Below, one piece after another: positions 1-9,160 of a stretch of 38,698 bases of DNA. The position numbers and the translations under genes were made by a program. Under the pieces are notes generated by a model. That model was given only the letters and a program-made list of their open reading frames with translations. It did no database searches and was not told the DNA's origin. Source of the DNA: an uncultured Methanobrevibacter sp. (lineage in GTDB: Archaea > Methanobacteriota > Methanobacteria > Methanobacteriales > Methanobacteriaceae); the NCBI GenBank assembly GCA_900314605.1, contig OMVX01000037.1, positions 1-38,698 on the forward strand. Direction: 5' to 3'. How positions within the stretch are numbered: position 1 is the stretch's first letter; each line of letters opens with the position of its first letter.

Positions 1-1
1 A

Positions 2-250
2 TGTTTAAATTACCTACCACAAATTATGAAAAATGCAACAAAACTAGGTTTTACAAGTCAGTTATATGAATCATATACCAATTATGAAGAATTAGTTATG
101 GGAAATTACATTAGACTACTTGAATTATCATATGAAAACCAATTAATCAATGAAGAAAAACTAGCAGAACTACTTTTAAATAGAGCAAATCCTTATTTAA
201 TTAAAAAACACGGAATAAAAAACCATCACAAACAAAAGAAGAATAATTAA
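2..250 (+). CDS. hypothetical protein, C-terminal part, open at left window edge
   Basis: An open frame runs without a stop from the left edge to a TAA at 248-250. The first internal ATG (position 26) has no ribosome binding site in front of it, and the frame stays open upstream, so this is probably the C-terminal part of a longer gene and not a complete 74-residue protein. The visible part is hydrophilic and helical in character (LLELSYENQLINEEKLAELLL) and ends in a His/Lys-rich tail. I do not recognise the family. It lies about 90 bp from the convergent gene ending at 344. Confidence 0.45.
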   Translation, partial: CLNYLPQIMKNATKLGFTSQLYESYTNYEELVMGNYIRLLELSYENQLINEEKLAELLLNRANPYLIKKHGIKNHHKQKKNN

Positions 251-343
251 TCATTTATCTATCATACAAATTAACAATTAAGACTAATCAGATTTATTAA
301 ATTAACATATTTTAAAAGGAATAGATTGAATAAAGTTATAGTA

Positions 344-790
344 TTAGTTGTACACTATTAAAGTAAAGGTATAATCTCCTAATCTTCTTTTTGCTGAATT
401 ATAATTATCTTTATCTTCTAGGTTTCCTTTTGAAGCTAAAATTTCATTATTAACTTTAAATACATAATTTTTATCAGGTATATTTTTATCAAAAAATGAG
501 TTTAAAATAAGTGATACCTGATTTGTGGATTCTATCGAGTTATTATTTGATTTTAAAATATAATATATTTGGTTTAATGAGACCTCATCAGTATTTGTTG
601 ATAAAATTTCCATTAAATCTTGTGAAGTTTTATAATCATTTAATACCTGGTAGTTATTATTCACTATATCTATATTAATCATAGAATTAAATGCAAAGAA
701 TGCTATGAATATAAGTGAAATAGCTATAATCCCATCTGTAATAGTGTAAACACCAGTATTTTCCCCATACAATTGTTTTATGTTTAACAT
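344..790 (-). CDS. small membrane-anchored protein, pilin-like N-terminus, unknown function
   Basis: This 148-residue protein has one hydrophobic segment at about residues 19-41 (GIIAISLIFIAFFAF) after a short polar start, followed by a soluble Asn/Ser/Asp-rich domain. That layout (short leader, one N-terminal helix, soluble C-terminal domain) resembles archaeal type IV pilins or pseudopilins. However, a clear class III signal-peptide cleavage site with the usual Glu at +5 is not obvious, so the resemblance is only suggestive. The gene starts 19 bp after the stop of the AIR-synthase-like gene on the same strand and is probably co-transcribed with it. There is no strong Shine-Dalgarno before the ATG. 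I do not recognise the family, and the function is unknown. Confidence 0.6.
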   Translation of the reverse strand: MLNIKQLYGENTGVYTITDGIIAISLIFIAFFAFNSMINIDIVNNNYQVLNDYKTSQDLMEILSTNTDEVSLNQIYYILKSNNNSIESTNQVSLILNSFFDKNIPDKNYVFKVNNEILASKGNLEDKDNYNSAKRRLGDYTFTLIVYN

Positions 791-809
791 GTTTAGTATA
801 GTATTAAAA

Positions 810-2186
810 TTATTTATTATTGGAATTTTTTAAAATATAATCTATAACTTTTTCTTTTTTACGTATAGATTCATCAGCAGCTTTTTGAACCTTTTCTTTC
901 ATTTTTTCAAAGTCTTCAGGTGTTGTATCACCGACTAATTTTTTAATTTTTGTATATGCTGCTTCTCTAAATTGTGGTACTAATGTAGTTTCACTACCAT
1001 CTTCTTCTATAATTCTTGGAGTGGATTTATTATCTACTACACCAATTTGGTCAATTTTTACACCAACATTAGATATTGATTTTATTACATCATCTGAAAT
1101 TTCAGGTGGTACAATTAGCATTAATGAATCAGTTGAAACTCCTAAAGGATCAATATTTAAATCATTTAACATATTAAGCACATTACTTGATACAAGGGAG
1201 CTTATTTTATCATTATAAAATTCTAGACCTACACCGGTCGTTTGAGATATTTCATGAGCATCTCCACGTAGACCTCCATTTGTAACATCAGTCATAGCAT
1301 GAATATCTTTAATTAAATCATTGTTAAATAATGCATTAGAAGCCTTTATAAAACTTACATTTAAAGTATCCCATACAACATCAAAATATCCGTTATATAA
1401 TGCAGTGGTTGTAATTGTTCCTCCACCTGCACCTTCTGTCATTAAAATTATATCTCCATCAGTTGCTCCTTTTCTAGCAGTTGGAGGATATGGAGAAACA
1501 CCTACACTTCCAACAGCACTAACAAGCCTATCACCAATAACCATGTCTCCACCTACACGTAAGGTACTACCTGCTACAAGTGGAACATCTACTAGTTCAC
1601 ATACTGTACATACTCCTGCAGTAAAGTCAAATAATTTTCCAACATCACCATCATCTGCAAGGTGAAGGTCACTTAATATTGATACAGGATCTGCACCCAT
1701 AACACATACATCTCTTAAGGTTGCACGTGTAACATGAAAACCACCTAAAAATGGATAATCACTAAGTCTAGAGTGTACACCATCAACAGCTGTTGTAATA
1801 TAAAAATCATCTTGATTTGATGGTACTTTTACTACACCACCATCATCTTGAGCTTGAGGATTAACTTCAGATGAAACATTAGTACTTGATACAATTTCTG
1901 CAATTCTTCTATGTACAAAGAAATCACCAGACCCACGAGATCCGACTCCCATCTTACCCATAGTAACATTTGCTTTTGGAATCTCAGTAATCTCTTTTAA
2001 AAATTCGTCACCACAGGTTTTAACTTTAAGAGTAGTGGAAACTTCATCAATAACACTTTGAGCCATTAAAAGAGAAGTTTCATCATTTATATCCTTATAC
2101 TCTTTTATCCGAGTAGCCAATAGTTTTTTTAATTCTTTTTCATCTAAAGTATCTATTCTACTTCTTACAAATCCTTCAATATCCAT
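810..2186 (-). CDS. AIR synthase-related protein (PurM/HypE/SelD superfamily)
   Basis: This 458-residue protein has the two-lobe fold signature of the PurM/ThiL/HypE/SelD superfamily of ATP-dependent enzymes. The glycine-rich GVGSRGSGDFFVHRRI region sits at about residues 80-95. It is followed by the Asp-rich nucleotide and metal segment TAVDGVHSRLSDYPFLGG, then RDVCVMGADPVSILSDLHLADDGD, and a second-lobe glycine motif EGAGGGT. An N-terminal extension of about 75 residues makes it longer than typical HypE (about 330 residues). Archaeal members of this type are usually labelled hydrogenase maturation factor-like or AIR synthase-related, and the true substrate is not established. A GGTG ribosome binding site precedes the ATG. 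The downstream small membrane protein follows after 19 bp. The superfamily call is firm; the specific role is not. Confidence 0.85.
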   Translation of the reverse strand: MDIEGFVRSRIDTLDEKELKKLLATRIKEYKDINDETSLLMAQSVIDEVSTTLKVKTCGDEFLKEITEIPKANVTMGKMGVGSRGSGDFFVHRRIAEIVSSTNVSSEVNPQAQDDGGVVKVPSNQDDFYITTAVDGVHSRLSDYPFLGGFHVTRATLRDVCVMGADPVSILSDLHLADDGDVGKLFDFTAGVCTVCELVDVPLVAGSTLRVGGDMVIGDRLVSAVGSVGVSPYPPTARKGATDGDIILMTEGAGGGTITTTALYNGYFDVVWDTLNVSFIKASNALFNNDLIKDIHAMTDVTNGGLRGDAHEISQTTGVGLEFYNDKISSLVSSNVLNMLNDLNIDPLGVSTDSLMLIVPPEISDDVIKSISNVGVKIDQIGVVDNKSTPRIIEEDGSETTLVPQFREAAYTKIKKLVGDTTPEDFEKMKEKVQKAADESIRKKEKVIDYILKNSNNK

Positions 2187-2475
2187 AAATACACCGGAAA
2201 TTATCCCTTAATTAATATGAAAACTAATACTTTAAAATTAATTATATTAAATTAAATCAAGGATGAACTAATCAATAAAAAAAATTTTTAAGGTAAAATT
2301 CTTTTAGTAAAAATTTTCAAATCATAATTTTAATCAATTAAAGATATAGTTTTAAATATAATAAAGATTATGTTTAGAAATTAGTTTTTATTATCTATTT
2401 AAAAAAGATTTAATCTTTTTAAAATATATCTGATTTTAAAAAATTTTTTAAATAGAAAAAAGTGAGATAAATTAA
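2187..2475. other. intergenic, promoter side of the AIR-synthase-like gene
   Basis: This AT-rich spacer lies between two minus-strand genes. A TATA-like stretch (ATTTAATATAATTAA on the minus strand, near 2235-2250) is a plausible promoter for the AIR-synthase-like gene. No RNA gene or small coding frame with a ribosome binding site was found. Confidence 0.4.
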
Positions 2476-3072
2476 TTATTTTTCTAAATTTATAAAGTTT
2501 TTAAGTATTTTTAAACCATAAGAACCGCTTTTTTCAGGGTGAAACTGTGTTGTGTAAACATTATCCTGAGAAAGTGCAGCATTTACATCAAAACCATAAT
2601 CTGTTGTTCCAACTACAAGCTCATCATCATCTACATCTGCATAATAAGAGTGTACAAAATAAAAATATTTACCATCTAAACCTTCTAAAATTGGACATGG
2701 ATTTACTAAATTTAATTTATTCCATCCCATATGAGGTATTTTACGACCTTCAGGAAGTTTTCTAACATGACCTTTAAAGATATCTAAACCCTTAATATTA
2801 GGACTTTCATCACTACTTGTAAGTAATACCTGCATACCTAAACATATACCTAAAAATGGTTTACCTTCATTAATATATTCATAAATAATATCTTTAAATG
2901 GATTAATATTTTCCATTGCAGAACCAAATGAACCAACACCTGGAAGAACAAGATATTTAGCATTTAAAATCTTTTCAGGATCACTAGTTAGTTCTACCTC
3001 TGCTCCTATCTTTTTAAAACCATTAGAAATACTTCTAATATTTCCACTTTTATAATCAATAATCGTAATCAT
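2476..3072 (-). CDS. hisH: imidazole glycerol phosphate synthase, glutaminase subunit HisH
   Basis: HisH is the glutamine amidotransferase subunit that feeds ammonia to HisF in histidine biosynthesis. The 198 residues match the usual length of about 200. The class I amidotransferase triad is visible: the nucleophile Cys77 in GICLGMQ, and His178 with Glu180 in FHPEKSG. The oxyanion region LPGVGSFGSAM (residues 43-53) and the N-terminal IDYKSGN are typical. It begins 14 bp after the stop of cfbD on the same strand, so the two are probably one transcript, although they act in unrelated pathways. No hisF is present in the window. Confidence 0.96.
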   Translation of the reverse strand: MITIIDYKSGNIRSISNGFKKIGAEVELTSDPEKILNAKYLVLPGVGSFGSAMENINPFKDIIYEYINEGKPFLGICLGMQVLLTSSDESPNIKGLDIFKGHVRKLPEGRKIPHMGWNKLNLVNPCPILEGLDGKYFYFVHSYYADVDDDELVVGTTDYGFDVNAALSQDNVYTTQFHPEKSGSYGLKILKNFINLEK

Positions 3073-3086
3073 AGTACCATCAAAAA

Positions 3087-4178
3087 TTATTTTTCATTTT
3101 CCCAATCAATTGTTGAGCGAATCATCATAGCAAAATCAGCATCAACAATAGTATTTACACCAAGGGTTTTAGAATGAGCATCTAACTCTGCAACAACATG
3201 ATTGAATCCATCTTCTCTTAATGCTTCTACAAGTCTAGGTCCATCTGTAACAGCAATTGATTCAGCATTTATTTCCTCTATTTTAAGAGCATGAGGTACG
3301 CCTGCAACAACAACTAAATCAGGATTTGCACTTTTTAATATTTCAAGGGCCTTATCTGCTGCAATTGGATACTCATCAAGTCCACCAGTAATATAATCAA
3401 ATTCTACATCTGATTGTTCTTTTAAATCATTTTTTACATTTTTTGCATGTTGACGTATTCTTGCAAGGCCAATATCCTCTGAAAGATTTCCAATAAAAAG
3501 TGGCTTATTATTAGGATTGATTTTTCTATAATCAAAGTTTAAAATATCTGCAAATAAATATGAAGTTTCTTTTTTAACATTTAATACAAATGCTACTTTT
3601 TTATTTTCCTTAATGGCATGGACTATTATGGATGCAATTTTTTCCTTATTATCTCCAAAATTAGGTTTAACATATTTTCCCTGAGCCATTCCTCTAGTTT
3701 TTTCTACTTGAGTAGCCATCTCTAACATTTTAATTTGTCTATTTGCTTCCTGTTCGGTTATTACTCCATATTCAACAGCACGTTTAAGTACTAGAATTGC
3801 ACCTTCTGTATTGTCACCTTCACCTAATCCTGCATGAGTTTCAACTGGTATAATTGTACAATCTAAATCTAGATTTTCAATTGCAGATTCTAAATCTTCA
3901 CCAATAATCATACTTGCACATGTTCCAACTATACCCATAAGTTTTGGATTAAATTTTTCATATGCTTCAACAATAGTCTCTTCTAACTTTTCACTTGCTC
4001 CTAAAATAAAATCATTTTCACTCATACCAGATGTAACAACTCTTACACCATCACTTTCAAGAAGTCGACTTGTTCTAAAGCAACAACCCTTTGGGCCATG
4101 CATAATTATTACATCAGTATTCATATCTCTTAATGTATATAATGAAGCAGCAATAGGACTTGGACGTGGATGCATCAT
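3087..4178 (-). CDS. cfbD: Ni-sirohydrochlorin a,c-diamide reductive cyclase, subunit CfbD
   Basis: CfbD is the nitrogenase-like (NifD-related) catalytic subunit that, with the reductase CfbC, reduces and cyclises Ni-sirohydrochlorin a,c-diamide on the way to coenzyme F430, the nickel cofactor of methyl-coenzyme M reductase. The start [17 protein letters not shown] is characteristic. The cluster-binding cysteines are in GPKGCCF (Cys32/33) and [12 protein letters not shown] (Cys87). The protein is 363 residues, shorter than true NifD, as expected. A GGTGAT ribosome binding site lies about 8 bases before the first of two adjacent ATG codons. hisH follows after 14 bp. An inverted repeat lies about 110-155 bp upstream. 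cfbC is not in the window. Confidence 0.93.
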   Translation of the reverse strand: MMHPRPSPIAASLYTLRDMNTDVIIMHGPKGCCFRTSRLLESDGVRVVTSGMSENDFILGASEKLEETIVEAYEKFNPKLMGIVGTCASMIIGEDLESAIENLDLDCTIIPVETHAGLGEGDNTEGAILVLKRAVEYGVITEQEANRQIKMLEMATQVEKTRGMAQGKYVKPNFGDNKEKIASIIVHAIKENKKVAFVLNVKKETSYLFADILNFDYRKINPNNKPLFIGNLSEDIGLARIRQHAKNVKNDLKEQSDVEFDYITGGLDEYPIAADKALEILKSANPDLVVVAGVPHALKIEEINAESIAVTDGPRLVEALREDGFNHVVAELDAHSKTLGVNTIVDADFAMMIRSTIDWENEK

Positions 4179-4285
4179 ATTATATCACCTATTGGAAAAA
4201 TTTACTATAAACTAATTAAATATTAGTCTAAGTATTAAATAATAACTTAATATTTAATATTTTGATATTTATTTTATAAAAATTT

Positions 4286-4333
4286 CACTTGAAATAAAAA
4301 TTATGTTCCCTATCTATACATATATTTCAAGTG
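4286..4333. promoter_or_regulatory. 10-bp inverted repeat upstream of cfbD
   Basis: CACTTGAAAT at 4286-4295 and ATTTCAAGTG at 4324-4333 are perfect reverse complements separated by 28 bases. On the cfbD (minus) strand a TATA-like TTTTTATAAAATAAATAT lies immediately downstream (about 4268-4285), so the repeat sits where an activator or repressor could bind. It could instead be a hairpin at the 3' end of the ychF transcript, which terminates about 100 bp away. Confidence 0.4.
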
Positions 4334-4429
4334 TAAAATTTAAAAATTAAAATTAAAATAAGTGTTTTAAAGGTTAAAATCTTAAAATTTTTTAAAAAAT
4401 TTAATTAAACTGACAAAAAATAATGAAAT

Positions 4430-5617
4430 TTATGTAGTTACAATACTAATAATATCTCCACTAACTAACTCATAATCACTGGATATTCTCATGTTTTTAC
4501 GAGCATCAATCGCATATAAAAACTTATCACCAATATCCGAATGAATAACAAAAGCTAAATCATGAGGAGTAGAACCTTTCTTAATAAGAAAAGCATCAGG
4601 AAGTACATTACCCTTTTGATCTGTATATTTATGTTCATCAGAAACAGGATAAACAGTAATCATATCTAAAAGATCAAAAATCGCTGTATTAAGAGCCTTC
4701 TGAATACCAGTACTACCATAAACGTCTAATATATTAGTTTGAATATAATCTAAAGCAGTTTTTTGATTTTTATTTAATTTTCCATCTTCGACTAAATCAA
4801 AAGAAGAATCACCAGAAGTATAATTAATTAAACCACTTTCAGCTGCTCTTACAAGTGCAAGTTCACTTTCAGCAGAACATGGTATAACATAAGGATATTT
4901 TTCCTGTAATCTTTTAATATTCTCTGCAGATGTAGGTAAATCTGCCTTATTTGCAACTATAATCATTGGTTTAGATATTTTTAAGATATTTCTTGTAAGT
5001 TCAATTAAATCTTCTTCTTCCCACTTATTGTAATCAGGTTCTATTTTTCTTTTTGCTTCTATAACATCTTCTACTGTTATACCAGTACCAGATAATTGTT
5101 CATAAATAACTTTTGATACATCTAAATGTTCTGCACCAATTTTACGAGCAAGTCTAACCCAGTTCCTACTTAAAATACCATATAACCACATTACAATTTC
5201 ATTTTCCATAAAATCAATATCATCTAATGGATCATATGTACCTGCTTCAACAGGATTACCTTCTGCATCTGTTGAACCTGAAGCATCAATCACATGTATT
5301 AATACTTTAGCCTGCATTAAGTCATCTAAAAATTTGTTTCCTAAACCTTTACCTTCATGTGCACCTGGAACAAGTCCTGCAACATCAATAAGTTCAACAG
5401 GTATAATTCTTTTACCATCTCTACATTCAGAATTTCTAGGATTACAAACCACATCAAGTTCCTTACAAGGGCATGTATCAATTACATGACCAATAGCAAT
5501 ATTAGCATCAATAGTTGTAAATGGATAATTGGCCATTTCAACTTTAGATGCTGTAGCTGAGTTAAAGAACGATGATTTTCCAACATTAGGTTTTCCTGTA
5601 ACAGCAATCTGTAACAT
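4430..5617 (-). CDS. ychF: YchF/Obg-family P-loop GTPase with TGS domain
   Basis: This is an Obg-superfamily nucleotide hydrolase of the archaeal YchF type, thought to act with ribosomes in translation. Over 395 residues the Walker A GKPNVGKS is at 8-15, switch [18 protein letters not shown] begins at 78, and the base-recognition motif NKAD is at 223-226. A C-terminal TGS domain occupies roughly residues 310-395. Bacterial YchF and eukaryotic OLA1 have lost NKxD and prefer ATP. Its retention here predicts GTP use. A small Cys cluster (Cys49, 51, 58, 65) follows switch I. The gene stands alone, about 250 bp upstream of cfbD on the same strand. Confidence 0.93.
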   Translation of the reverse strand: MLQIAVTGKPNVGKSSFFNSATASKVEMANYPFTTIDANIAIGHVIDTCPCKELDVVCNPRNSECRDGKRIIPVELIDVAGLVPGAHEGKGLGNKFLDDLMQAKVLIHVIDASGSTDAEGNPVEAGTYDPLDDIDFMENEIVMWLYGILSRNWVRLARKIGAEHLDVSKVIYEQLSGTGITVEDVIEAKRKIEPDYNKWEEEDLIELTRNILKISKPMIIVANKADLPTSAENIKRLQEKYPYVIPCSAESELALVRAAESGLINYTSGDSSFDLVEDGKLNKNQKTALDYIQTNILDVYGSTGIQKALNTAIFDLLDMITVYPVSDEHKYTDQKGNVLPDAFLIKKGSTPHDLAFVIHSDIGDKFLYAIDARKNMRISSDYELVSGDIISIVTT

Positions 5618-6243
5618 AATATCACATAAATATAAAATAATTTCAAATAAGTTAAATTAAAAATTAAAAGGTTTAATAAACATTATTAAAATTCAATTAA
5701 ACCTATTATCCTTTAATAAAATAGATTAATATAGATTTTTTATATTGAACTTTATGGGTGAGTATTATAATATCTTCCCATATTTGATTATATTTAGTTA
5801 ATATTTTTAATTTCAATTATATATAATTAATAGATATTTTTTTCTTTAGATTTAATAGACTGTTTTATTTAGTTACAATAGGTATGTAGATTTTAAATAT
5901 TATTTCTTAATTAAATTTTCTAAAATCTTTTTTAAGCTTATTTTATATGTATATTTAAATTATACCTTATTTTATCTTAATTTTAAAAATAATTTAATTG
6001 GCTACTTAAATAAAAGTAATACTGACTATTTAAATAAAATCAAAAAAAGTAATAAGATTTATATCTATTATACAATATAATAGTATTAGTAATACTGACT
6101 ATTTAAATAAAATTAAAAAAAGTAATACTTTTTTATTTTTTATTAATTTTTCACATTGGTTAATACTTGAAAAATTTTTTAATTGATACCCTTGTTTAAG
6201 GAAATCTCAAAAGTAATACTTAATACTTAAAAAGGTGTTTTAT
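5618..6243 (+). promoter_or_regulatory. repeat-rich upstream region of the P1B-ATPase gene
   Basis: No gene was found in this stretch of about 620 bp. Two 40-bp direct repeats (6015-6054 and 6088-6127) differ at one base. The heptamer TAATACT occurs at 6017, 6090, 6123, 6161, 6214 and 6221, all on the plus strand, the last two back to back just before the ribosome binding site. A separate inverted repeat, TATGGG at 5753-5758 with CCCATA at 5777-5782, lies nearer to ychF. I infer an operator array controlling the metal ATPase. Confidence 0.5.
6015..6127 (+). repeat. two 40-bp direct repeats
   Basis: The copies are at 6015-6054 and 6088-6127, with a single C/T difference at 6041 versus 6114. 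Each starts and ends with AGTAATA. A degenerate half-unit (GCTACTTAAATAAAAGTAAT) precedes the first copy at 6001. Confidence 0.85.
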
Positions 6244-8292
6244 ATGATTGATGAAATAACAGATTTTTTATTTAGCTTGAAAATGACTATCTTTTCAGGA
6301 ATTTTTCTATTAATAGGAATTGTTTTTATGATATTTCATATATCAACTCCAATTTACTTAAACCCTGCATGGGGAACAGTAATAATTAGTGGAATTCCTA
6401 TGTTGCTTTTAGCTATGACAAGATTAATCCGTGAAAAATGGATTTCATCTGCTCTTTTAATTGCAATAGCGATGGTAGCTTCACTTTTAATTGGTGAAAT
6501 TTTTGCAGCAGGAGAAGTAGCTTGGATTATGGCACTTGGTGCACTTCTTGAAGACTGGACAGTTGATAGGGCTAAAAAGGGTTTAAAAAACCTAATCAAT
6601 TTAACTCCACAAACTGGAAGAAGAATTGTAAATGGAATCGAAGAAACTGTAGGAGTCGATGAAATAAAAATTGGTGATACTTTAAGAATACTTCCAGGTG
6701 AAAGTGTTCCAGTAGATGGTAAGATAATAAACGGAACTACATCAGTTGACCAATCAATTATGACAGGAGAAGCACTACCTATAGACAAAGAAATAGGTGA
6801 TGAAGTATTTTGTGGAACAATGAATATGTATGGTGCAATTGATATTAGTGCAACAAGTTTAGGTGAAAACTCATCACTTCAAAAATTAATTGACCTTGTT
6901 AAATTAGCTGATGAAAAACAAGCTCCTACACAAAGAATAGCTGATAAATGGGCGACATGGTTAGTTCCTGTTGCTTTATTAATAGCTATAGCTGCCTGGT
7001 TAATAACAGGAGATATACAAAGAGGAGTAACAGTTTTAGTAGTGTTCTGCCCATGTGCATTAATACTTGCAACACCAACAGCAATAATGGCAGCAATTGG
7101 TCAAGCAACAAAATATGGTGTTTTAATAAAATCAGGTGAAGCTTTAGAAACATTAGGGAGCTTAAATACCTTGGTATTTGATAAAACTGGAACATTAACT
7201 TATGGTAATTTAGAAGTTTCTGATATTATCCCTTTAAAAGATAGCTTATCCAAAACAGATCTGCTTAAAATCATAGCATCATGTGAAAAATTAAGCGAAC
7301 ATCCACTAGCAAAGGCAGTAGTAAAAAATGCAGAAGAATATAAAATTGATATTGAAGAGCCACAAGAATTTAAAATGTATCCTGGTAAAGGGGTTACATG
7401 TAAAAACTCTTATGGAACCATATATGCAGGAAGTTCAAAATTCTTAAATGAAAACAATATAGATGTTAATGTAGATAAATACTTAAATAATCTTAAACAC
7501 GAAGGAAAGGCATCAATCATAGTTGGATTAAATGGTGAAGTTTCTGGCTTAATAGGATTATCTGATGTAATACGTGAAGATTCTAAAAATATGATTGAAA
7601 ACCTGAAAGACTTAGGAACTGACTGTATATTACTTACAGGAGATAATAAAGAAACGGCTAATTACTTTGCAAAACAAGTTGGAATAAATAAAGTATATGG
7701 AAATCTCCTTCCTGAAGAAAAATTATCATGGATTGAAAAACTTAAAAGTAAAGGTAAAAAAGTTTGTATGATAGGTGATGGTGTAAATGATGCACCTGCA
7801 CTTAAAACCTCAGATGTAAGTGTGGCAATGGGATCTGTTGGAAGTGAAGTTGCTATTGAAGCAGCAGACATTGCACTTTTAGGTGATGATATTGGAAAAA
7901 TACCTTATCTTAAAAAATTATCTAATTCTACATTATTTACTATTAAAGCAAATATTGCAATGTCAATGACAATTAATGCATTAGCTATAATTTGTTCTGT
8001 TTTAGGATTATTAAATCCAATAACTGGTGCAATCGTTCATAATGCTGGGTCATGTCTTGTAGTGTTGAATGCTGCATTACTATATGATAGACACTTTGAT
8101 GATTCAATTAAAAAAATAGATACGGAAAATGTAGAACATACACATTACCATTACCACAATGACGGTGAACACAGCCATTCACATGAAAATATTGATATAA
8201 TTGATGAGATTGTAACTAAAAATGGAATAAAACATTTGCATGCCCATAAACACACATTAACAAGGAAAAGTTGTGAAAATTATCACAACTAA
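6244..8292 (+). CDS. P1B-type heavy-metal-transporting ATPase with His-rich C-terminus
   Basis: This is a membrane pump that moves transition-metal ions out of (or possibly across) the cell membrane using ATP. The chosen ATG at 6244 follows AAAGGTG by six bases; an in-frame GTG at 6235 lies inside that ribosome binding site. In the resulting 682 residues I see the actuator motif TGEALP (174-179), the intramembrane metal site CPC (269-271), the phosphorylation motif DKTGT (Asp313), the P1B hallmark HP (353-354), TGDN (465-468) and GDGVND (511-516). There is no N-terminal HMA domain. The last membrane region carries HNAGS (599-603), unlike the DxG of Zn/Cd pumps or the MxxSS of Cu pumps, and closest to the HNxSS of CtpC-like pumps. 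The tail from 630 is rich in histidine (HTHYHYH, HSHSH, HLHAHKH). The metal is not assignable from sequence alone. Confidence 0.92.
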   Translation: MIDEITDFLFSLKMTIFSGIFLLIGIVFMIFHISTPIYLNPAWGTVIISGIPMLLLAMTRLIREKWISSALLIAIAMVASLLIGEIFAAGEVAWIMALGALLEDWTVDRAKKGLKNLINLTPQTGRRIVNGIEETVGVDEIKIGDTLRILPGESVPVDGKIINGTTSVDQSIMTGEALPIDKEIGDEVFCGTMNMYGAIDISATSLGENSSLQKLIDLVKLADEKQAPTQRIADKWATWLVPVALLIAIAAWLITGDIQRGVTVLVVFCPCALILATPTAIMAAIGQATKYGVLIKSGEALETLGSLNTLVFDKTGTLTYGNLEVSDIIPLKDSLSKTDLLKIIASCEKLSEHPLAKAVVKNAEEYKIDIEEPQEFKMYPGKGVTCKNSYGTIYAGSSKFLNENNIDVNVDKYLNNLKHEGKASIIVGLNGEVSGLIGLSDVIREDSKNMIENLKDLGTDCILLTGDNKETANYFAKQVGINKVYGNLLPEEKLSWIEKLKSKGKKVCMIGDGVNDAPALKTSDVSVAMGSVGSEVAIEAADIALLGDDIGKIPYLKKLSNSTLFTIKANIAMSMTINALAIICSVLGLLNPITGAIVHNAGSCLVVLNAALLYDRHFDDSIKKIDTENVEHTHYHYHNDGEHSHSHENIDIIDEIVTKNGIKHLHAHKHTLTRKSCENYHN

Positions 8293-8447
8293 TATTTTTA
8301 AAAATTAAACTGCATATTTCCATTTTTTTTTATTTGTAATATTTAAGCTAAGAATAATGGCAGTATTTTAAAATTGAAATCTGAGGATATTTTAAATAAT
8401 ATATCTATTTTTTATTTTGAATTGTCGGTAGTGTACAATTATTGGAA

Positions 8448-8876
8448 TTAACTCATTGTTATTTTATATAAAATTTTTTTAAGATTTTTTAGTTCTTCTT
8501 CAGATATATTAGCAGTAACTTTATCTTCCCATCCTTGAATAAGATCAATTAATTCATCAGTCTTTCTTATTCCATCATCTGTTAGCTTGACCAGTTTTTT
8601 TCGTCTGTTTTGAGGATCTTCTTTCCTTATTATATAACCATAATCTTCAAATTTACTTAAAATCTTTGCAATATAAGCTCCACTTACTTTAAAAAGCTTA
8701 ACCAAATCATATTGAGTTGCAACACCTTGAAACCTTATTCTTAACATAATTGAAAATTCATTTAATGTTAAATCATGATTATTGATGTTAGATTCATAAT
8801 AGGAACCATAACTTGAAATCATTTCTTCAACATAATGGTAAATGAATATGTTTTCTGGATTATCATCGAACATCAT
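8448..8876 (-). CDS. MarR-family winged-helix transcriptional regulator
   Basis: This 142-residue MarR-type repressor is probably a DNA-binding dimer that senses a small molecule. Residues 36-100 carry the winged helix, with the recognition region VSGAYIAKILSKFEDYGYI and the wing DPQNRRKKLVKLT. Flanking N- and C-terminal helices would form the dimer interface. It is divergent from the acetyltransferase/NTF2-like pair. A perfect 17-bp palindrome lies 46 bp upstream of its start beside a TATA-like TATTTATATTAG (minus strand), pointing to autoregulation and perhaps control of the divergent pair. It also ends convergently with the metal ATPase. No strong ribosome binding site is seen, and the ATG is the first of two adjacent ones. 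Confidence 0.9.
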   Translation of the reverse strand: MMFDDNPENIFIYHYVEEMISSYGSYYESNINNHDLTLNEFSIMLRIRFQGVATQYDLVKLFKVSGAYIAKILSKFEDYGYIIRKEDPQNRRKKLVKLTDDGIRKTDELIDLIQGWEDKVTANISEEELKNLKKILYKITMS

Positions 8877-8921
8877 ATTATCAAAAATAATTTTAAACCT
8901 ACTAATATAAATACTTAACCT

Positions 8922-8938
8922 AAGTTAATAATTAACTT
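8922..8938. promoter_or_regulatory. 17-bp perfect palindrome, likely MarR operator
   Basis: AAGTTAATAATTAACTT is perfectly symmetric about its central A (8930). It partly overlaps a second symmetric element (ACTTA-ACC-TAAGT at 8913-8925). It lies just upstream of the TATA-like element of the MarR gene. Size and symmetry fit a MarR dimer site. Confidence 0.6.
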
Positions 8939-9160
8939 TAAATAATAATTAATACAGATTAACAATTAAATATAATCTTGATTGAAACTTATAAAAGTAA
9001 GCCTAGTAAATAGTATTAGAATCATTATTTTCTTAATATAAATATTATATGAATTTTTAAGATAAAAATATATATTTTAATAAATATTTTAAAATAACAA
9101 AGTAAGAAAAAATCTTTAACAATGAATAAACATAGTTAAATAAATAAAGGAGATGATAAA

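Noticed and set aside
1321-1665. 114-residue frame opposite the AIR-synthase-like gene
   Set aside because: It lies wholly inside a well-supported gene on the other strand, has Pro/Ser-rich shadow composition and no ribosome binding site.
6235-6243. GTG start for the P1B ATPase
   Set aside because: The GTG is part of the AAAGGTG ribosome binding site that serves the ATG at 6244.
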